The notes: generated from the letters alone by a model not told the origin. Positions 1 through 8,814 are shown, numbered from the stretch's first letter. The stretch: 28,685 bases of DNA from Amphimedon queenslandica (GCF_000090795.2 NW_003546284.1:1412-30096), one strand, 5' to 3'. Numbers and translations are program-made.

Positions 1-354
1 TTGTGTTCAAAAAGTCAATTATTAGACTATTTATGGAATCTTTTAAATTGAGAGAACTTCCTGTTTGTATAGATTATTTGTTATCAAAATAGTAACACAT
101 TACATCATGAATACACTTATTTTAGCACACACAGTATATATTATTAACATGTAGAAGCAATAAAACTGCACAGTGCATAGATAAGCAGTATGGTTAAGTA
201 CTGTGCATCAGCTGCATCAACAGTGCTATTCAAAAACTACGATAATGGTCTTGTTCTGTGGTCTGCTGTATCTAAAGGGAAGTTTTATAGACAATATAAA
301 AGGTATGTATTGATAGATTATGAGTTGAATTAAAGTATGGTGGTTGATAATAAA
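1..354. other. AT-rich stretch without a recognised gene
   Basis: No convincing coding region, RNA gene or repeat is seen before the first MITE. Short open frames occur but have no protein-like composition. A CACAGTG heptamer is present at 169-175 but has no matching nonamer or partner that I can identify. Confidence 0.5.
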
Positions 355-593
355 TGTGACCATAATTGACAAAAGGGCCCTTATGGCGGATTTTAAAATT
401 GATCTTAATAATGGCAAATATCAACCTGTGAGTGCTTTGTTCGACAATCATTGTTTCTAAAAGTTTCATGGTAACTTTTTGCATCCTGTGGAGTAATTTT
501 ATGATAAATGGGGCTCAGAAAGTTGGATTTCTGAGGCTAGAAAGACAAATTTCACTACCCGCCATAAGGTACCTTTTGTCAATTATGGTCACA
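355..593. mobile_element. 239-bp MITE, copy 1
   Basis: Begins TGTGACCATAATTGACAAAA and ends with the inverted equivalent, giving terminal inverted repeats of roughly 36 bp that differ by only a few bases (GGGCCC versus GGTACC in the middle). The interior has no coding capacity. Two other full copies of exactly the same length lie at 18230-18468 and 25736-25974, and a truncated copy at 9469-9559. AA flanks both ends here and at the other full copies, so the target duplication is short or AT-rich and cannot be fixed. The superfamily is uncertain. Confidence 0.9.
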
Positions 594-774
594 AATGTTA
601 ATATTTTTTTAACAAAAGATACTGAGTGTTGAATATGTCAATTTTAAGCATCTGATACACTTACAAAGCAAGTGCCTAACTAAATGACAAAATGATAGGC
701 TAGAAAAATAAAGCACTGAGAGATAGTTTTCATTAAATAATATTTAAATTGACCATCATTCACCATCATTTAGC

Positions 775-1551
775 ATGACTACTAAACACCAGAGATTCCT
801 TGACACTCACTGCCGTATCTGTACTAAATCATTTGGGCGGGTGAATTACACTTGTAAAGACAATGAATTTCTGATGTCCGTCATTGGGATTGATCCTATG
901 AGCGAAGATGCTACAATTTATCCCAGCAAGTTCTGTCACTGTTTCCATGTCAAATTAACATCAGCCAGTAAAATATCACCAATGAAATGGGTACCGCACA
1001 GTGATTAGTCATGTCTAGTGTGTGATGTTTATTGTAAAGGTGGCCGACCTTAGAAAAGATGCTCTACTGGTCGCCCGACATTGTTACAGTCACACATTAA
1101 GTCTGCTGCAGCTGCAACACCACATTTCACTCTCTCTCAGATTGCAGAAAAAAGATGTGTGGCAAAAGCCACCTGTTGTTCTTGCAATGGTGCACTGAAT
1201 GGTCCACTGGAACTATTGCCATGTAAAACGCTCATATGTAGTAGCTGTTGCACTTTGCTTGCTGTGTCTGCTTCATTCAACTGCCCAGGTTGTTCATGTC
1301 AGCATGATTCAAGTATTGACATGTTCACTAAGCCATCTGGTCTAATTGAAAAAATGATAAATAAAATACGTGTAATTTGTGAAAAATGTAGCAATATGGT
1401 GAATTTAGAGTTACTAACACAGGATTGTTCTTCACATTAGAAGGCAGCCAGCAAAGAAACTGAATCTAATAAGAAAATGGCAATAAGAGTAGTATCACAA
1501 TTGATCAAGGGCAGTGACAGTAGCACTATCACTTTATCAACTGGAGGCAGA
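775..1551 (+). pseudogene. RAG1-like N-terminal zinc-binding and RING-like exon
   Basis: One frame runs from ATG 775 to a possible splice donor (gtaagt) at 1552, broken only by TAG codons at 1006, 1051 and 1438. The first part has HCRICTKSF, then IYPSKFCHC, then a W-x-PH just before SCLVC; this is the spacing of the RAG1 zinc region upstream of the RING. The RING-like part reads CCSC, LPCKTLICSSCC, FNCPGC. A typical RING has His where Thr is seen after CK, so one ligand is lost. A CEKC with an SSH about 18 residues on resembles the C2H2 finger that follows the RING in RAG1. FCHC is one residue shorter than the usual FCHxC. The start is the first ATG before the first Cys pair. Confidence 0.8.
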
Positions 1552-1628
1552 GTAAGTAGATAATGCATGAATGCAATTCAATTTACCATAAATGTAGCCC
1601 ATTAGTATAGCATGAGTGACAAACACAG
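1552..1628 (+). other. Probable intron of the RAG1-like gene
   Basis: Starts gtaagt and ends acacag. It separates the N-terminal exon from the frame that encodes a Ser/Arg-rich then acidic helix (SNEISTIREIVSAGD and on). A one-base frame mismatch remains across the junction, so the splice site or the frame has decayed. Confidence 0.5.
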
Positions 1629-2100
1629 GAGTCAGTACTGGAGAGTCTTCAAGGGTCACAAAGCGACGGATGAGTAATGAAATCTCAACAATCCGTGAGA
1701 TTGTAAGTGCTGGTGATGCGAAAGCCCAGTTAATTGATGAGCTGAAGTTGATACCTGAAGAAGAGAAAGACAGCATATTGAAGCAGCTCAATTTCACTTT
1801 ATGTACAACCTGAGGAAAATGTAGCTATGAAAGCATATTTACCTCTACCTTAGAGAAATTTAAGGCTAATGAAATGGAAACAATAATACCCATGTGTGCA
1901 TAATGCAAATTCATAGATGACTGAAAACATGGAATAGTAACATTGCTTGCAAAAGGAAGCAGAGAGAATTGATGAAAAGAGACTTCAGGATATGAAAATC
2001 AGAGCAGAAGCAGTTCCATTTAGTTTTAATGTGAAAAGGGGACAGAAGATATGACTCGTTCCAATGGCATGTGTAGTTGATTTACACAATGTTATTTTTC
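1629..2100 (+). pseudogene. RAG1-like linker region before the catalytic core
   Basis: The frame from 1629 to 1810 encodes a basic segment (VTKRRMSNE) and then a helical acidic stretch (LKLIPEEEKDSILKQL). After a one-base shift, 1803-1865 reads PEENVAMKAYLPLP, a stop (TAG 1851-1853), then RNLRLMKWK. RAG1 and its relatives have a similar PEE...ALK...W motif ahead of the core, and the TAG sits where the conserved Trp is expected. Further on, about 2015-2110 encodes AVPFSFNVKRG and VVDLHNVIFHLL with one TGA. This part is more decayed than the flanking exons, and exon limits cannot be set. Confidence 0.55.
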
Positions 2101-2161
2101 ATCTTCTAAATAAAAAACAAACACATTGCTGATTTCATAAAACACATGCAGGCTGAATCAA

Positions 2162-2525
2162 CTTACCTGGCACGATGGTTTCATACCAGCTAATGAAATA
2201 TGGTCGAAGCTTGGAGGAGATAAGGGTGGTTCATCAGTGAAAATATCGTTTCAAATTGTCAATTCTGTTAAGCCAAATTCAGTTGAAAACAGCTGCATTT
2301 CCTGTCTTTTTGAGGCTCCAGATTCTGTTTTGAATCTCCATTTAGCATTAGATCAGTATTACTCTTGTGCCTGTAGTCTCCAGAAGGCTAAATGGAAGTA
2401 CGATAAACAATAAAAAAGTTGAAACAATTATAATTACTATTAACATAGGGAATGTAGTATTCGTGTTTTCATGTCAGGGGATTATGAACTCCTGTGCAAC
2501 ATATATGGAATATCAGGAGCGAGTG
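2162..2525 (+). pseudogene. RAG1-like core exon with the first two catalytic Asp positions
   Basis: A single frame encodes LTWHDGFIPANEIWSKLGGD, KGGSS and then KPNS...FEAPDSVLNLHLALDQYY. The Asp codons at 2219-2221 and 2321-2323 occupy the places of the two core aspartates of the RAG1/Transib DDE family. After stops at 2411, 2420 and 2441 the same frame resumes at 2459 with IRVFMSGDYELLCNIYG and ISGASG, the motif that leads into a zinc-binding CxxC. A splice donor-like gtaag follows at 2526. The three stops fall in a poorly conserved AT-rich stretch of about 45 bases that could be a decayed intron. Confidence 0.75.
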
Positions 2526-2556
2526 GTAAGAAAGTTTTACAGTACATAAAGAACAG
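2526..2556 (+). other. 31-nt candidate intron in the RAG1-like core
   Basis: Starts gtaag and ends acag. Removing it joins GASG directly to a His-Cys-Cys and CTITNEEL frame that is otherwise out of register, so the reading frame supports splicing. A simple 31-base insertion is the alternative. Confidence 0.5.
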
Positions 2557-2699
2557 GGCGTCACTGCTGCCTTAGGTGTACTATCACTAATGAGGAATTA
2601 AGGATCCCCCGAACAACTCGGCAGCAAGGAACTATTACACCACGGTCTCCTGCAACACTTTCACAGAAATATTCTGAATTTGAAGCAGATGGTTCCAAT
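2557..2699 (+). pseudogene. RAG1-like core exon, CxxC zinc-binding segment
   Basis: An open frame encodes RHCCLRCTITNEELRIP and then a hydrophilic stretch ending FEADGSN, where the hAT-type MITE begins. The Cys pair lies directly after the GASG motif, as in the zinc-binding part of the RAG1 core. It continues in frame at 3058 beyond the MITE. Confidence 0.65.
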
Positions 2700-3049
2700 A
2701 GTGGTGGCGGAAGGAAGCTAAGAAAAGGGGGGCTAAGGGTGCACAAAGCGCACCGCAATTTTGACCACGCCCACTTTTGGAGTCGCAAAATGGGCGTTTC
2801 CTTCAATATTTCATCTTGAAAATGGTGGTCACGGTCTTGTGATCGACTTAACACCAGAAGCAGAACTAAACTTGTAGTTACTAGCTAAAAGACTGTTTCT
2901 ACATTCAAAGGCTCAGTTACTCCAGTTAGCATTGCTAATAAGTATGATTATAGTTGTCCTTTACTGATCATCTGGGGGGCTAAGCCCCCCTTTTCTGAAA
3001 GCTAGGGGAGCTCTAGCCCCCCTGGCCCCCCTGGTTCCACTGCCTCTGG
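2700..3049. mobile_element. hAT-type MITE inserted in the RAG1-like gene
   Basis: Flanked by GTTCCAAT (2692-2699) and GTTTCAAT (3050-3057), an 8-bp duplication with one mismatch. The right end read inwards starts CAGAGGCAGTGGAACCAG, a hAT-like terminus; the left end is AGTGGTGGCGGAAGG. The interior is rich in G and C runs with palindromes such as GGGGGGCTAAGCCCCCC (about 2975-2991). Removing the element and one duplicate closes the transposase frame, which supports the boundaries. Confidence 0.75.
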
Positions 3050-3057
3050 GTTTCAAT

Positions 3058-3123
3058 CTCAAAAAAGCAACGATGCATGACAATGTCATTGGAAAAGTAT
3101 TTTTTGATGTACCACTAAGCCAA
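3058..3123 (+). pseudogene. RAG1-like core exon after the MITE
   Basis: An open frame encodes LKKATMHDNVIGKVFFDVPL and SQ, ending at a donor-like gtaatt (3124). An intron of 49 nt (3124-3172, ending tgtag) leads in phase 0 to the VCPPGLHITLG exon. Confidence 0.65.
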
Positions 3124-3172
3124 GTAATTGTATAAGAATATTATTACTACATTAGTATACATGTACATGTAG

Positions 3173-3429
3173 GTCTGCCCACCTGGTCTCCACATTACAC
3201 TTGGAATTTTCCAAAGGTTATTTAACCTTCTTGAAGAGAAATGCCACCAGCTATAGATCTCAGTATCACTGAGCCTTGTACTACAAACTCAGGAATGTCT
3301 TTCCGTGACTATCTACAAGCCAAATCAACTATAAAAGTAACTGAACAAGAGAAGTCGGTACTTACTGCTGAGTTGAACCAAGCTCAGCAGATCCTAGCTT
3401 TACTGTTGCTGAATAGTCCTAACCCATAA
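3173..3429 (+). pseudogene. RAG1-like core exon with PPGLHITLG motif
   Basis: Encodes VCPPGLHITLGIFQRLFNLL and then EEKCHQL. A one-base frameshift near 3240 moves to a frame encoding a coiled-coil-like stretch (SFRDYLQAKSTIKVTEQEKS and on) that ends at a stop after NSPNP. The PPxLH...LG...L pattern matches the part of RAG1-like cores between the second Asp and the final Glu. Confidence 0.65.
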
Positions 3430-3564
3430 CATGACATAAGGGTACAGAATGTAACGCGACAGATACATAGTCATAGTACCAAAATATCAACTAATGTAAG
3501 AAAATTAATTAATACTAAAAAAATTTCATTAAAAATATTAGAATCACACTATAGTTCAAAACAA

Positions 3565-3706
3565 GAGAAAAGTCAAACAGGGATTTGAACGTGAAGATGG
3601 CATTTTTGTAAAATCACTTGAAAGAGCCATGGCATCATTTCACGTAGTAGGGCAAGCGTACCATGGAGGTTCTTTTGGTGGTAATCACATTCAAAGGGTT
3701 CTAAAG
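3565..3706 (+). pseudogene. RAG1-like core exon (AYHGG segment)
   Basis: An open frame encodes VKQGFEREDGIFVKSLERAM and HVVGQAYHGGSFGGNHI, ending at a donor-like gtaatc (3707). The upstream acceptor is probably ctatag near 3559. The next intron is 44 nt (3707-3750, ending cttacag). Confidence 0.6.
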
Positions 3707-3750
3707 GTAATCATTACTTTTTTAGATAAAAATTAACCTTTATCTTACAG

Positions 3751-4290
3751 CCAGAAAACATCAAGACCATGTGCAATTCAGTGATAGCAACAGCAACAAC
3801 TCAGCACTGCAGTCTAAAGCAGATGAAATAAATGACAAATTTATGGATGCCTTCATTCTTTTTGCACAATGTCATACAATATATGACAGCAATACATTAC
3901 TATCAAATGCTAAAATTAATGAATTAGGTATGAAAAATACTTTTTACTTACCTACAATTCTTGATTTCCACAGAGACAGCAATAGACGCCTTTCTGCGAT
4001 TCTACAGGGAGTCATTTACAGCAACTGTTCTCCCAAAGATGCATATGCTAGAGGACCACTTGGTTCCTTGGGTTAAGAGATGGAAAGTAGGGTGTGGATG
4101 CATGGGCAAACAAGGAGCAGAGTCCCTACATGCCATGTTCAATAATGTGGAAAGGGCCTACAATAATATAGTAGACAGAGTAGAGAGGCTAAGAGTGCTG
4201 CTACAAAACCATCACTTCAAGCTACTGCCAGCAAACAAGTCACTTGAACCACCACCGCTCAAAAAAAGACCCACAAAACCAAGGGACTAA
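3751..4290 (+). pseudogene. RAG1-like C-terminal exons with the catalytic Glu position
   Basis: The exon 3751-3927 encodes PENIKTMCNSVIATATT and, after a one-base shift, KADEINDKFMDAFILFAQCH. A 46-nt intron (3928-3973, gtatga to ccacag) follows. The last exon, 3974-4290, is fully open: LRFYRESFTATVLPKMHMLE, then WKVGCGCMGKQGAESLHAMF, then a basic tail ending at TAA. The Glu of QGAES (4120-4122) sits where the third acidic residue of the RAG1/Transib family is expected, with the H...H and GxxxEQG-like context upstream. Confidence 0.75.
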
Positions 4291-5493
4291 ATGAATAGTG
4301 CTGTGTGAATTATTGTCATGTGTGTATGTAGCTCTAAATTATTATTGTTGTACACTAAGTACCTGAGTTTAAGCCTTTATAACTCCTCGACAAAAAATGT
4401 TTACACCACGATGCTATTCTTGCCATTGAGGAGCGTCATTGATCTTTCCCATCCAATAGGAATAGAATCTTACAAAACTTCAGATTATTTGTTTTGGCTA
4501 GAACACTGAAGTCCATGTAGGAGACTTTGGCGCTCCATAAATTCCAACAGTACGTGCGTCGTGCTCCTATCAGATATCGTTTAGTAGCCCAAGTTCTTAT
4601 CTTTATGATTAGTTTATTCAAGTGGCCTATTGGGGTTTCCCCTTTAAGTCACATGACATTTAAAAGGTGCAACACTAGTTGCTAAGACGTTGCTAGGGAT
4701 ATTATAAAATTTCTAATGACATCATAACATTGACTTTTTGAACGTTATTACTCCAATTAAACACCCGTGTACATCAGGTGACTGTCCATGAGACCTACCA
4801 CTCCCATTTGCCTAGTGAAATTTGCTAGCAGTAAACTGAAAGTGCCCCTACTTCCTATCACCCTTGCCATTTGTGTAGGAGGAAGAAGTACCATGAATGC
4901 TGCTTCAATTTTTTGCTGATAGATCAACATTTTTTTGCCAACCTGGTATGAATTGAACCTGTACAAAGTATCGTGCAAAATAATTTTATGAAAAATGCTG
5001 AACCTGACTGATCTAGGGATGATTTGTCACTCTTTTTTTCAACCACATACCTTCTGTGCTAAACTTAGCGAAAGGTTGAAACTTGTAACTACAAATTAGG
5101 CATACTTGCTGCTAAAAATGATGTATGACAATAACAGTTTTGTAAGGTAGAAAAGTTAATTGAGTATCTGACTCTAAGTGGTGTCCGATAATACGTAACC
5201 TACTCTATAGTGTAAAAAAGTGAAATAGAGAAGCATGTTTGTGTGGCAGTACTCCAGTACTTACCCTCCTAAATACGTACCAAAGTGTAATGAAAGTAAA
5301 GTATGAGTCAGCACCGGTGCAACTTTGCTGCGTATGCACAACTTTGTAGTGTATGGGCACTGTTGATATGATTTATAACTATTAACTTTTAACTGTTGGA
5401 AAGATCAAGCAATGTAAATGACTAAAACAAATAGCAGTGATTGGAGATATTGTACGAGTACAAGCAGAGTGCTTTACTACTACAGTTTTAGGG
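4291..5493. other. No gene recognised
   Basis: AT-rich, with only short open frames lacking recognisable motifs. The 3' end of the RAG1-like transposon should lie near here, but I could not pair a terminal inverted repeat with the 594-774 side. Around 4677-4698 two GTTGCTA half-sites occur 12 bp apart. Confidence 0.4.
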
Positions 5494-6001
5494 ATGCTTT
5501 GTGTTTCTTTGATGCAGTCGTTGGCTACAAGTCCACTACCGTAGTAAAAAAAACAAGAAGGGTTAGATATTAGAGTCAATGCAGTTTACAGGTGCCTAAA
5601 GAAATACAGGGAAAATGGTTCCATTGCTCATCATCCAGACAAGTAAATAAGTATCACCCATGCATGTTTGTAACAATTTAATTTTTGTTAGTGGGAGTCT
5701 GATGTTTTGTATCATTATGAATATAATTATGTTCTAACGACAAGGTCATGCTTTGTGTTTCTTTGATGCAGTCGTTGGCTATAAGTCCACTACTGTAGGA
5801 AAAAAAAGCAAGAAGGGTTAGATATAAAAGTCAATGCAGTTTACAGGTGCCTCAACAGGGACAATGGTTCCATTGTTCATCATTCAGACAAGTAAATTAG
5901 TAGCACCCATGCATGTTTGTAATAATTATTTTATTTTTGCTAGTGGGAGTCTGATGTTTTGTATCATTATGAATATAACAATGATGTAACGACAAGGTCA
6001 T
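5494..6001 (+). repeat. Tandem duplication of a 254-bp unit
   Basis: Unit 1 (5494-5747) and unit 2 (5748-6001) both begin ATGCTTTGTGTTTCTTTGAT and both end GACAAGGTC. They differ by scattered substitutions and small indels. Each contains the same short helix-turn-helix-like exon, so a piece of a transposase gene was duplicated in place. Confidence 0.9.
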
Positions 6002-6120
6002 GGTTTTGTTTTGGTACAGGATCCGGCAGTCCCACGAAAGTTGCTTTTCATTTTTGAAGAATTGTTAAAGAAGCAATGAAAATGAATGAGACAACTGCTA
6101 TACTGCTGCAGAAAATATCA
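5584..6120 (+). pseudogene. Tc1/mariner-type transposase N-terminal relic
   Basis: In unit 1, 5584-5643 reads VYRCLKKYRENGSIAHHPDK, then a stop. Unit 2 has a diverged version, YRCLNRDNGSIVHHSDK. After a probable intron ending ggtacag at 6019, a frame reads GSGSPTKVAFHF, a stop, RIVKEAMKMNETTA. This follows the helix-turn-helix, GSGRP and ETTA-like order of Tc1/mariner DNA-binding domains. Further on, about 6150-6200 has MEWTFRG, comparable with the (G)WTFRG motif of the same family. The catalytic DDE part is not recognisable. The gene is broken by stops, frameshifts and the tandem duplication. Confidence 0.6.
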
Positions 6121-6399
6121 TTGGACAAGGGCCGGGCCACCCACTGTCACTCAAGATCTCTTTGTCATCACGCAGCAAGATGGAATGGACATTTAGGGGC
6201 AACAGATAAATACATAAGAAAACAAATTTGGCTATCAAATATTGTTACTGACACAGTAGCATTACTAAGTAGGATTAAACACAAAAGAACATGGCTGGTA
6301 CAACTTCTGCAGCTGTGCTATACTGGGAAAATGAGTTCCTATGCTTACGAGACTTCTTAGAGGACTTTATTTTGACCAAAGCACTCCATTAGTGCCACT

Positions 6400-7139
6400 A
6401 GCGTGGCTCTAAACCTAGTCTGAGAAGAAAGTCAAAAATCAGCAAACCGCTCATTTTGTTCAGCCACCTTTTTTTAATCTTCATCATCATCATCTGTCAA
6501 TCGGTCAATGGAGGGTATCTCTGTCTTTGAATAATATTACAAGGCTAATTTTTACTCCACTCTACACCAACAAGAAAGGTGCAAATCAACAACTTTCCAA
6601 ATAATTCTAACAATTAGATAAAGTTGTCCTCACTATCATTGACAGTCTAACTTACCTCATTCCACCATTTTGTTAATTGAAGAAGCATGTGCTCCAAAAT
6701 GTGAGTGTGGTTGCGCATGCTAAGATCCCAGAACTGTGAAAAGGGAGCAATTTTTTATCTAGCTCTGCTTGGATCAACTGCAATACAGTTCCAGGCTTCC
6801 AGTTAAAGCTAAGAAAAGCTACTTAGTCTTCAATATCGTTTTAATAGGTGTTCAATAAATTGTATTTTAAAACACAAACAATAATATACTTAATCTTATA
6901 CAGTGATCATGAACTTGCAAGAGAAACACCAGTCAACAGGACAGGATTCAAAGAAAGAGATTTGTACTGCCACATCTTCTTGAACAAGGATTTGTGTCAA
7001 AACTATTATTATACCGTACTTCACTAAACACTGATCAGTATAGATATAGTAAAAAATTCCTACCGCATATAATTATATTCACCACAATAGCAATCGACAC
7101 CATCTGAAAAACATTACAAATATTGTAAAAAAATCAACA
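6400..7139. other. No gene recognised
   Basis: Non-coding by inspection of both strands. It holds a short ATC-rich run near 6480-6495 and otherwise plain AT-rich sequence. Confidence 0.4.
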
Positions 7140-7476
7140 GAAACAAGAACATTGAAAATAAAAAAATCATAAAGTAGGATTCTAGAGTAAATTTGTAAAA
7201 AAGTAACAGAAACACGGACAAGTAGGATGGCCAAAAACAAATGAAAAACGAAATGAAAATTCTACTCATGTGACGCTAGATTGCCAGATGATCCACAATT
7301 TAAACATATTAAAAGTACCATGTAGAGTAGAATTTGCGTCACGAAAGTGGGATTTTCATTTTGTATTTTCTTTGGTTGTTTGGAACCTTACTTGTCCTTT
7401 CTCTTACTTTTTTACTAATTTACTTTAAAATCCTACTTAATCTTGGTTCTTTTTAAATTTTTGATGTTCCTGTTTT
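7140..7476. mobile_element. Fold-back element (long imperfect inverted repeat)
   Basis: The left arm (7140-7276) and right arm (7336-7476) are imperfect inverted copies. Examples are AAGTAGGAT with its complement, the GTAAAAAAGTAA block, and TGTGACGC at the inner left against GCGTCACG at the inner right. The loop is about 60 bp. No ORF is present, so it is a fold-back or MITE-like element. Target duplications were not identified. Confidence 0.65.
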
Positions 7477-8211
7477 ACTTATATAGCGTTATATATTCAT
7501 ACGATGTATAATATATAATCAAAGTGATATGATTGGATAGTGCTAGAATCTTTAAGATGCAAGTAATGATGAATTTAGAAATGTACTATGAGACTGATTA
7601 AGCAAGTGTGATGCTGGACTCACATCAAAGATTTGTTGCAGAGAAAATGCATCACACAAGCAAAACCAAAAGCCAGGCAACAACTGCATTGTTATAATTA
7701 TTACAAATTATTATTGTACCGATACTTTTAAATATATTTATCTTTCCTTATGCCTAAACACCCATCTGAAGTTCACATATGGGCTGGCATTAGTTGGGAA
7801 TCACAAACAAATGTAGTAATTCTAGAGGCAAAAGTGAATGCTGAGCGCTTTACTAAAATTCAGGTGGTTCAATTCCACATTTAGCAGAAGTTAATGGCAC
7901 TGTGGGTAGAGGGTAGTATATTGTTACCCCAGAAATGTGTCGTTATACCAGAAGTTTCATCACATCACTTCATGGCAAGGGCGTGGCCAACTCATTATGT
8001 GATCATCTGTGTGGTTAAAATGGTGACTGCTTCTACTGCTGCTTCTTCAATTTCTTCTCCTTGGAAGATGCGCTCTAAGGACCTTTATAATATCACATCT
8101 AATGACACAACTTTTACAGAATCGGTTCATACAAAAATGAAGTAGGTTGTGATGCTTCAGAGTATGCAAATGTCTCACTACAGCCTCACACTGAAAGTCA
8201 AGTAGGCTGTG
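7477..8211. other. No gene recognised
   Basis: Open frames of about 80 codons occur at 7894-8145 and on the other strand, but they overlap each other and lack recognisable motifs. I do not call them genes. Confidence 0.35.
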
Positions 8212-8413
8212 AGGGTTTAAGGGTTTTGTTAGGGTTACTATTGGTAGTTGTGTGTGGGGGGCGAAGCTTCTCCTTACAACCACCAACACAAAACTCTAAT
8301 AAAAGCATCGAAATCCAAACGCTAAACCCTCATAGCGTACAAAGCATTCTCTTTGTATTGTGTCCCGTTCCTAATTTTAGGTTGTCAGGTTTAGGGTTTT
8401 GGGATTAGGGTTT
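8212..8413 (+). repeat. Scattered telomere-like TTAGGG runs
   Basis: GGGTTTAAGGGTTTTGTTAGGG lies at about 8213-8234 and TTAGGGTTTTGGGATTAGGG at about 8391-8410, with AACCCT on the other strand near 8325. They resemble degenerate animal telomere repeats (TTAGGG) but are few and interrupted. Chance in G/T-biased DNA is possible. Confidence 0.3.
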
Positions 8414-8814
8414 GGTGTTTATCTTTTAGGTGCTTGTCTCATTTATAATGTCCAGTTTTACCTGTTTTTGAGTTATACTTTTCATTTTTAGATCATCCAT
8501 TACTTATTTTAGAACCTGTTTTTATTGATACTCAATTTTTCACTCATTTTTGTCTGTTTGTAATGTTTCTTTAATGTTTGTTTTGATTTTATGGTTTTTA
8601 AACAACTTCAATAAACAATTACAGAGGTGGGGAGACTTATCTTCCTCCACCCCACCCACTTTATGGGAGGTGCTCCTAATAGAGCAACATTCCAGCTCAG
8701 GCTATTGTGAGGCATCTGTGTATGATGTCATGAGTGATGTCACCTATGTCAAAATGGTGTTCTAAAGGGTACCAGTTTTTTGCCAGAAATTAGCTAGTTT
8801 TTTAAAATAAAACT

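Larger units (their letters stand above)
775..4290 (+). pseudogene. RAG1-like transposase relic (N-terminal zinc region plus DDE core)
   Basis: A decayed gene spread over all three + frames and joined by short introns. The order of recognisable parts follows RAG1 from end to end: CxxC/FCHC/W-PH/CxxC zinc region (775-1030), RING-like finger (1150-1300), a C2H2-like tail ending SSH (about 1370-1440), a linker with PEE-x-AMK (about 1803-1860), then the catalytic core. In the core, GGDKGG holds an Asp at 2219-2221, APDS holds an Asp at 2321-2323, GDYELLC...GASG and a CxxC lie at 2480-2582, PPGLHITLG lies near 3180, and QGAES holds a Glu at 4120-4122. Known RAG1, Transib and N-RAG-TP families share this architecture; homology here is judged by motif order, not by a search. 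Several in-frame stops, frameshifts and a MITE insertion make it non-functional as it stands. No RAG2-like kelch ORF is nearby. Confidence 0.8.

Noticed and set aside
169-175. CACAGTG heptamer, identical to a recombination signal heptamer, upstream of the RAG1-like gene
   Set aside because: No nonamer at 12 or 23 bp and no inverted partner after 4290; a 7-mer is expected by chance.
432-632. 66-codon frame in the first MITE, echoed at 25849-26094
   Set aside because: It is shared only because the MITE is repeated, and it runs into unrelated flanking sequence in each copy.
775-1440. Stop-codon reassignment, because the first exon is broken only by TAG codons
   Set aside because: TAA and TGA also interrupt the downstream parts, along with frameshifts, so ordinary decay explains it.
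7855-7885. B-box-like GGTTCAATTCC with a short TGG/CCA stem
   Set aside because: No acceptor stem or A box at the right distance.
7894-8289. Overlapping open frames on both strands (83 and 80 codons)
   Set aside because: They overlap antisense, have no recognisable motifs or conserved copy, and look like chance frames.
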